In this document: positions 5,611-9,544 of the stretch, one piece after another | Layout of the letters: each line of letters opens with the position of its first letter | Numbering within the stretch: the stretch's first letter is position 1 | Assembly (NCBI GenBank): GCA_017861355.1 | Contig: JAGFXQ010000117.1 | Span: forward strand, 1-9,544 | DNA: 9,544 nucleotides | Direction: 5' to 3' | DNA from: Bacillota bacterium | GTDB taxonomy: Bacteria > Bacillota > Clostridia > Lachnospirales > Lachnospiraceae | Translations under genes and position numbers: made by a program | The notes under the pieces: generated by a model | What the model was told of the DNA's origin: nothing | Database searches by the model: none | What the model saw: only the letters and a program-made list of their open reading frames with translations

Positions 5611-7065
5611 TTAAGCATTATCTTGGATCAGACTTCCCATATAATAAAAGCCCTTACTCTCATCAAGATATACTTCCACAATTTTACCGATTAATTCATG
5701 CGGCCCATGAAAATGTACTAAAATATTATTACTTAAGCGTCCGGTCAAAACTTCAGCATTCTGTTCGCTGACCTCTTCCACCAGCACCTTTTGAACGGTA
5801 TGTTCTTCCCTGCCTGCAGATCTTGTTGCATTTTTTTGAACCTCCTTCAGAAGTCGATCGAAGCGTTCATTCGCAACTGCATCTGCAACCTGTCCATCCA
5901 TAGTTGCGGCCGGAGTGCCGGTTCTCTTGGAATAAAGGTAGGTGAAAGCACTATCGTAACCAACTCTGCGTATCACATCAAGTGTCTCTTCAAAGTCCTC
6001 CTCCGTCTCACCCGGGAAGCCGACGATAATGTCTGTTGTCAAAGAGATATCAGGTACAGCGGATCGAATCTTATCCACCAATTCCAGATAGCTTTCTTTC
6101 GTATAATGACGATTCATAATTCCAAGCAATCTTGTACTTCCGGATTGTATCGGCAAATGCATATGCTTACATACCTTTGTACTTTTTTTCATTACATCAA
6201 TCAATTCATCGGACAGATCCTTCGGATGGGAGGTCATAAATCGAATCCGTTCTATCCCTTCGATTCGCTCTATCTCCTGCAGCAAGGAAGCAAAGGTCAT
6301 CGGCTGTTCCAGATTCTTGCCATAGGAATTCACGTTTTGGCCAAGGAGCATAATCTCTACTACACCATCCTTTGCCAATCCTCTGATCTCTTCCAGAATA
6401 TCCTCCGGATTACGGCTCCGTTCTCTTCCTCTTACATAGGGAACAATACAATAACTGCAGAAATTATTACAGCCGAACATGATATTGACCCCTGCTTTGA
6501 AATGATATTTTCGTTCATTCGGAAGATTCTCCACGATCATCTGTGTATCCTTCCACAGATCAATTACCATTCGTTTGGAATCTAAACGGGTCATCAGCAG
6601 CTCTGCCAGCTTGAAGATATTATGGGTACCGAAGATGATATCTACAAAGCGATAACTGCTTTTGATTTTCTCTACCGCAGTTGCCTCCTGCATCATACAA
6701 CCACAGAGTGCAATGATCATGCCCGGATGCTTCTGTTTTAGTTTTCCCGCATAACCCAATCTGCCGAAGACACGATTATTCGCATTCTCTCTAACCGTAC
6801 AGGTATTATAGATAACAAAATCTGCATCCTCTGTCTCGACCTCGACATAACCGATCTGCCTCAGAATTCCGGCAATTTTCTCTGAATCGCGGCTGTTCAT
6901 CTGACAGCCGAAGGTAGTGATACAATAAGTTAATGGTCTTTGATACTCTTCACTCTTTGCTTTTACAGCTTCTCTGCATTTTGCAATATAATACCATTGA
7001 CGCTGGGGTTCCTCTATCGCGGGCTCCTTTGTCAAATCTATTTTGTCTAAATCAAATTCCAACAT
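5611..7065 (-). CDS. miaB: tRNA (N6-isopentenyladenosine(37)-C2)-methylthiotransferase MiaB
   Basis: MiaB is a cytoplasmic radical-SAM enzyme that adds a methylthio group to i6A37 of tRNAs reading UNN codons. Numbered from ATG 7065 (484 residues, normal for Firmicutes), the N-terminal UPF0004 domain has three cluster cysteines: C54 in TFGCQMNSRDSEK, C89 in YNTCTVREN and C123 in CGCM. The radical-SAM CxxxCxxC is C199, C203, C206 in GCNNFCSYC, followed by IVPYVRGRERSR, which is typical of MiaB rather than MtaB or RimO. A TRAM RNA-binding domain forms the last 65 residues or so. The frame extends upstream to a TTG at 7083, but ATG 7065 has GGAG seven bases away and is the better start. It lies between the M14 peptidase gene and rny and may have its own promoter. 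Confidence 0.96.
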   Translation of the reverse strand: MLEFDLDKIDLTKEPAIEEPQRQWYYIAKCREAVKAKSEEYQRPLTYCITTFGCQMNSRDSEKIAGILRQIGYVEVETEDADFVIYNTCTVRENANNRVFGRLGYAGKLKQKHPGMIIALCGCMMQEATAVEKIKSSYRFVDIIFGTHNIFKLAELLMTRLDSKRMVIDLWKDTQMIVENLPNERKYHFKAGVNIMFGCNNFCSYCIVPYVRGRERSRNPEDILEEIRGLAKDGVVEIMLLGQNVNSYGKNLEQPMTFASLLQEIERIEGIERIRFMTSHPKDLSDELIDVMKKSTKVCKHMHLPIQSGSTRLLGIMNRHYTKESYLELVDKIRSAVPDISLTTDIIVGFPGETEEDFEETLDVIRRVGYDSAFTYLYSKRTGTPAATMDGQVADAVANERFDRLLKEVQKNATRSAGREEHTVQKVLVEEVSEQNAEVLTGRLSNNILVHFHGPHELIGKIVEVYLDESKGFYYMGSLIQDNA

Positions 7066-7097
7066 AATCATTCTCCATTCCAAAAATCATATACTTA

Positions 7098-7127
7098 TGT
7101 ATACCATTTTTCGATATGGTTTGTAAA
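7098..7127 (-). promoter_or_regulatory. Candidate promoter for miaB
   Basis: On the minus strand TTTACA (7127-7122) is followed after 18 bases by TATACA (7103-7098), preceded by TG one base away as in an extended -10. The predicted start lies about 26 bases before ATG 7065. A small palindrome, TATAC-TTAT-GTATA (7090-7103), overlaps the -10. Confidence 0.45.
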
Positions 7128-7147
7128 CAGAATTTTCGAATATATGT

Positions 7148-8125
7148 CTAATCACTTCGAAAAAGTAGCATACTGCCAAATTCCGAAATCAGTAGTTTCA
7201 ATTCCTTAAAGGTCGTATTTCGATATTGATCCATCAAGGGAAAATTCGCCTCATCCTCGACTGTCTCAATCGTAAGTGCAGGCTTATGAAAGTACTCTGA
7301 GTAATAATGAACCGTATTACCACCGGTGTCTCCCGGATCAATCTCCTCCTCCGGGGGTACCAGCTCATACCCGGTAATCTCACATAGGCGGTTTGCAATA
7401 TCTAATTGTCGTTTATTATAGTGTTCGGGCATTCTATTACGGTAATAGTAGATTGATTTCCCCCTGGAATGAAAATCGAGAAAGCCCAAACTTGGGTATT
7501 CTTGAAACAACCGGATTAAAGCTTTGGTCTCGTTCTCACTGGCTGGATAATCCCCCTCAAATTTTTTGCTCCAGAACTGACTGGGAAAATTACGATTGAT
7601 ATCAATCCCTCTGGCATTCTCTTTCCATTCTGTCGGATCATAATCCTTACCAATACAGAGATCTCTGAGCTTAGGATCACGTATTGAGTCGAAGCCATAC
7701 TGCGCAATCATATATCCATCCGGATTCAACAGCGGCACCAGCAATATCGTATAAGTCTGCAACAATTCATAAATACAGGCATCGTACAGCATCTGCTCAT
7801 ACTCCTCTTTCAGATGTACATTCGGACTGGTAAGCTTTTTCTTCAGATTCAATCTCTTCTGTCGGTAGTTGATATATAGATCCGCATAGTATTCTACAAT
7901 CCGAAGCAGAACGACCGGATTGATGGTCTCCCTGGCATGTACACCGCCGCAACATATAATATATTTCTTCCCCAATCCGAGTTTGAGTAAAAGAATGTCA
8001 CGATTGTCATGGGACTCACCAATCGTGACACATTTTAGAATACTATCATATTGCTTCGCTAAGTCTTCTGTCACTTTCCTAAATCTATCATAATGATAAT
8101 TTGGTTCATCCAGATTAATTATCAT
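7148..8125 (-). CDS. M14 family zinc metallocarboxypeptidase, possible gamma-D-glutamyl-diamino acid peptidase
   Basis: The 325-residue protein carries the M14 zinc carboxypeptidase core: HxxE zinc ligands H63 and E66 in GVHARETINP, NPDGY (134-138), substrate-binding R172 and N177-R178 in ARGIDINRNFP, third zinc ligand H219 in LDFHSRG, and a likely catalytic glutamate E287 in LTIETVEDE. All key residues are present, so it should be active. There is no signal peptide, membrane segment or LysM/SH3 wall-binding domain, so it probably works inside the cell. Related bacterial M14 proteins cleave gamma-D-Glu-diaminopimelate bonds in murein peptides; recycling of such peptides or a sporulation role is possible but inferred. 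An insertion rich in Lys and Leu (about 86-118) separates the two halves of the core. GGAG lies seven bases before the ATG. The gene stands alone between the hflC terminator and miaB. Confidence 0.88.
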   Translation of the reverse strand: MIINLDEPNYHYDRFRKVTEDLAKQYDSILKCVTIGESHDNRDILLLKLGLGKKYIICCGGVHARETINPVVLLRIVEYYADLYINYRQKRLNLKKKLTSPNVHLKEEYEQMLYDACIYELLQTYTILLVPLLNPDGYMIAQYGFDSIRDPKLRDLCIGKDYDPTEWKENARGIDINRNFPSQFWSKKFEGDYPASENETKALIRLFQEYPSLGFLDFHSRGKSIYYYRNRMPEHYNKRQLDIANRLCEITGYELVPPEEEIDPGDTGGNTVHYYSEYFHKPALTIETVEDEANFPLMDQYRNTTFKELKLLISEFGSMLLFRSD

Positions 8126-8156
8126 ATAAAAACTCCATAAGATTATTCTTCAGATC

Positions 8157-8187
8157 ATTCTATGCTCATTTTCTGATCCTATGACAA
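8157..8187 (-). promoter_or_regulatory. Weak candidate promoter for the M14 peptidase gene
   Basis: TTGTCA (8187-8182) and TAGAAT (8162-8157) each differ from consensus at one position, but the spacer is 19 bases, longer than ideal. The -35 box lies right after the U-run of the hflC terminator, so termination and new initiation are packed together. Confidence 0.35.
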
Positions 8188-8236
8188 GAAAATGCCTGAA
8201 AAGCTATCCATATTTCATAGGGATACTTTTCAGGCA
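8186..8236 (-). terminator. Intrinsic terminator downstream of hflC
   Basis: TGCCTGAAAAG (8193-8203) pairs with CTTTTCAGGCA (8226-8236), and after one bulged base TATCC pairs with GGATA, giving a 16-bp stem. In the minus direction the tail is AUUUUCUUG, a fair U-run. It lies about 135 bases after the hflC stop and probably ends the hflK-hflC transcript. Confidence 0.8.
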
Positions 8237-8268
8237 AAAAAATGTTATTGTGACTGTTCATTCACTGT

Positions 8269-8358
8269 GGTTCTTGTGAACCGATGCACACAAAATATGC
8301 TAAAAGACGCATTTTTTGGCGCTGACGAACTCAAAATCCTACGGATTTCTCGAAGTTC
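8269..8358. repeat. Cluster of three hairpins in the hflC 3' region
   Basis: Three stems follow each other: GGTTC-TTGT-GAACC (8269-8282); AAAA-ATGC with GCAT-TTTT around an 8-base loop (8292-8316, one bulge); and GAACT plus AAATCC pairing with GGATTT plus AGTTC around a TAC loop (8327-8358, with an internal loop). No reading frame with a ribosome site covers them. The pattern resembles a dispersed intergenic palindromic repeat or a structured 3' UTR, but copy number cannot be judged from this window. Confidence 0.55.
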
Positions 8359-8372
8359 TGAATAGTTACTTG

Positions 8373-9254
8373 TTATTTAACATTATAGAAGATCTGTGTG
8401 ATCGGCGAATCCTTCGAGAGAATTAAGGTCTTATTCTCGCCGGTTAAAGATGCTCTTGCTGTCTCCAGGGAACGAATAAAGGTGTAGAAGTCGCTCTTAG
8501 CTTCACTGGAGTAGGCTTGAGATAATATCTTCATGTATTCCGATTCGCCCTCTGCTGTAATCTGTGCAGCCTCTGCTTCCGAATTCGAGATACTGATTGC
8601 AACTTCTTTATCCGTGGTATTGCGAATCTTCTGAGCTTCTGCTTCGCCTTGTGCCGTAAAGGTAGCTGCCATCTGTGCACGTTCTGAGATCATACGTTCA
8701 AACACCGCATTCTTATTATCACTGGGAAGATCCAGATGTTTTGTCTCCACGGAGATCAACTGTATACCGTACTGCTCCATAATGTTACCGATATTATCCA
8801 TAAAGGCTTTGTTCAGTTCACCATCACGGCCACTGATGACATCTGCTTGTGACATACTACTGATTACATTCTTCATTGCATTATATACAGTTGAATCAAG
8901 TCTTCCTTCGGCGGAAGTAACAGAGGAATTCAGCGTCTGAGCGAACAGTATCGGATTTGATATCCTCCATAGTACATAGCTGTCCGCAACCATCGTCTTC
9001 TTATCCATCGTGATTACATCGGATTCTTGCATATCGTAAAACTGGATATTCTTCGGTAATACATCCACTGTTTCAATAAAGGGAGTACGAAGTGTTAATC
9101 CTGCACTACTGTTCACGCGTTCAATTTTACCAAATCTCTTCACTAAAGTATATTCATTCTCCTTAGTTACTATCGTGGAGGAGAATAAAGTAATTGCTCC
9201 GGCTATGAGTAATATTAGAACCAGAATTCCGGTGAGTCCTTTTACTTTTTTCAT
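8373..9254 (-). CDS. hflC: FtsH protease modulator HflC (SPFH/band 7 family)
   Basis: HflC pairs with HflK in a large membrane complex that encloses and modulates the ATP-dependent protease FtsH. The 293-residue protein has a basic N-terminus and one membrane anchor (about 6-25), then an SPFH/prohibitin domain (about 26-200) with the HflC-type NEYTLVKRFGKIERV, AGLTLRTPFIETV and KKTMVADSYVLWRI segments. A long helical part with the ERAQMAATFTAQGEAEAQKI stretch (191-210) and an Ala/Glu-rich coil follows. The C-terminus, SPITQIFYNVK, is an HflC-like ending. Its ATG overlaps the hflK stop in TAATG, with AGGAGG 9 bases upstream inside hflK, a clear sign of translational coupling. A hairpin cluster and a terminator follow. 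Confidence 0.95.
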   Translation of the reverse strand: MKKVKGLTGILVLILLIAGAITLFSSTIVTKENEYTLVKRFGKIERVNSSAGLTLRTPFIETVDVLPKNIQFYDMQESDVITMDKKTMVADSYVLWRISNPILFAQTLNSSVTSAEGRLDSTVYNAMKNVISSMSQADVISGRDGELNKAFMDNIGNIMEQYGIQLISVETKHLDLPSDNKNAVFERMISERAQMAATFTAQGEAEAQKIRNTTDKEVAISISNSEAEAAQITAEGESEYMKILSQAYSSEAKSDFYTFIRSLETARASLTGENKTLILSKDSPITQIFYNVK

Positions 9255-9544
9255 TACTTTGTACCTCCTTCCAACAGACTATCCAGGGGCAGGAGCTTCT
9301 GAACATTACCGTCACCACTGTCAATAATTACCTTCAGGGAAGGAAGTACATCCTCCATTGTCTCATAGAACATTCTCTGTTTTGTGATTAACGGATATTT
9401 TATGTATTCCGAATACATCTCATTAAAACGGGATACTTCTGCATAAGCTTCATTGATTCTCTGTGTCTTTGTTGTCTGTGCGTTCTGTAATATCTTATCA
9501 ACCTGAGCTTCCGCCTGTGGCAGCTGCTCATTACGATATTTATT
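9254..9544 (-). CDS. hflK: FtsH protease modulator HflK, C-terminal part, cut by window edge
   Basis: The frame is open from the right edge to a TAA overlapping the hflC start, giving the last 96 residues. They contain an Ala/Gln/Glu-rich helix (QAEAQVDKILQNAQ), then EAYAEVSRFNEMYSEYIKYP and ITKQRMFYETMEDVLPS, which match the HflK pattern of a helix followed by R-x-x-YxETME. The end, LLPLDSLLEGG, resembles the PLD motif near the HflK C-terminus. The N-terminal anchor and most of the SPFH domain lie outside the window. HflK and HflC act together on FtsH at the membrane, and the overlapping stop and start codons suggest matched production of the two subunits. Confidence 0.93.
   Translation of the reverse strand, partial: NKYRNEQLPQAEAQVDKILQNAQTTKTQRINEAYAEVSRFNEMYSEYIKYPLITKQRMFYETMEDVLPSLKVIIDSGDGNVQKLLPLDSLLEGGTK

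Noticed and set aside
5547..5771. Plus-strand frame of 74 codons at the end of miaB
   Set aside because: About two thirds overlaps miaB in antisense. It has no ribosome site and no family resemblance.
5791..6585. Plus-strand open frame of 264 codons
   Set aside because: It is antisense to the radical-SAM part of miaB, has no recognisable domain, and is explained by codon bias on the other strand.
7066..7083. Extended miaB start at TTG 7083
   Set aside because: It has no ribosome site. ATG 7065 has GGAG at ideal spacing, and the GGAG lies inside the extension.
8292..8317. Plus-strand terminator (ATGC/GCAT followed by TTTTTT)
   Set aside because: The stem is short with a bulge, and there is no plus-strand gene for it to terminate. 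It is treated as part of the hairpin cluster.

Overview
All protein genes that can be supported here lie on the minus strand, so transcription runs from right to left. The sequence is AT-rich and shows purine-rich Shine-Dalgarno sites. It encodes a SpoIIM-type sporulation protein, RNase Y, a NudF-type Nudix hydrolase and HflK/HflC. This points to an endospore-forming clostridial Firmicute, probably Lachnospiraceae (clostridial cluster XIVa). That placement is inferred from gene content and protein style, not from a database match.

Layout in transcription order. The window opens (right edge) with the C-terminal part of hflK, whose stop codon overlaps the hflC start (TAATG). HflK and HflC form the membrane SPFH complex that modulates FtsH protease. 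A hairpin-rich spacer and a good terminator follow. Next come a cytoplasmic-looking M14 metallopeptidase and miaB (tRNA ms2i6A37 methylthiotransferase). An AT-rich spacer then carries a near-consensus promoter for rny (RNase Y), which ends at a textbook terminator. After about 480 bp of AT-rich DNA without a credible gene comes a class I PLP aminotransferase (aspB/aat-like) with its own promoter and terminator. The left part holds proC, a nudF-like ADP-ribose pyrophosphatase and the start of spoIIM, which is cut by the window edge and probably belongs to one transcription unit with nudF.

Together these are mostly housekeeping functions: membrane-protein quality control, tRNA modification, mRNA turnover, amino-acid metabolism (aspartate/glutamate and proline) and nucleotide-sugar clean-up beside a sporulation gene. 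The nudF-spoIIM and miaB/rny neighbourhoods recall the order in other Firmicutes. I see no phage, transposon, CRISPR or defence genes. The features worth a second look are non-coding: a four-hairpin cluster after hflC, a Shine-Dalgarno hairpin in front of rny, inverted repeats in the miaB-rny spacer, and the long aat upstream region. I found no convincing evidence of an undescribed multi-gene system.
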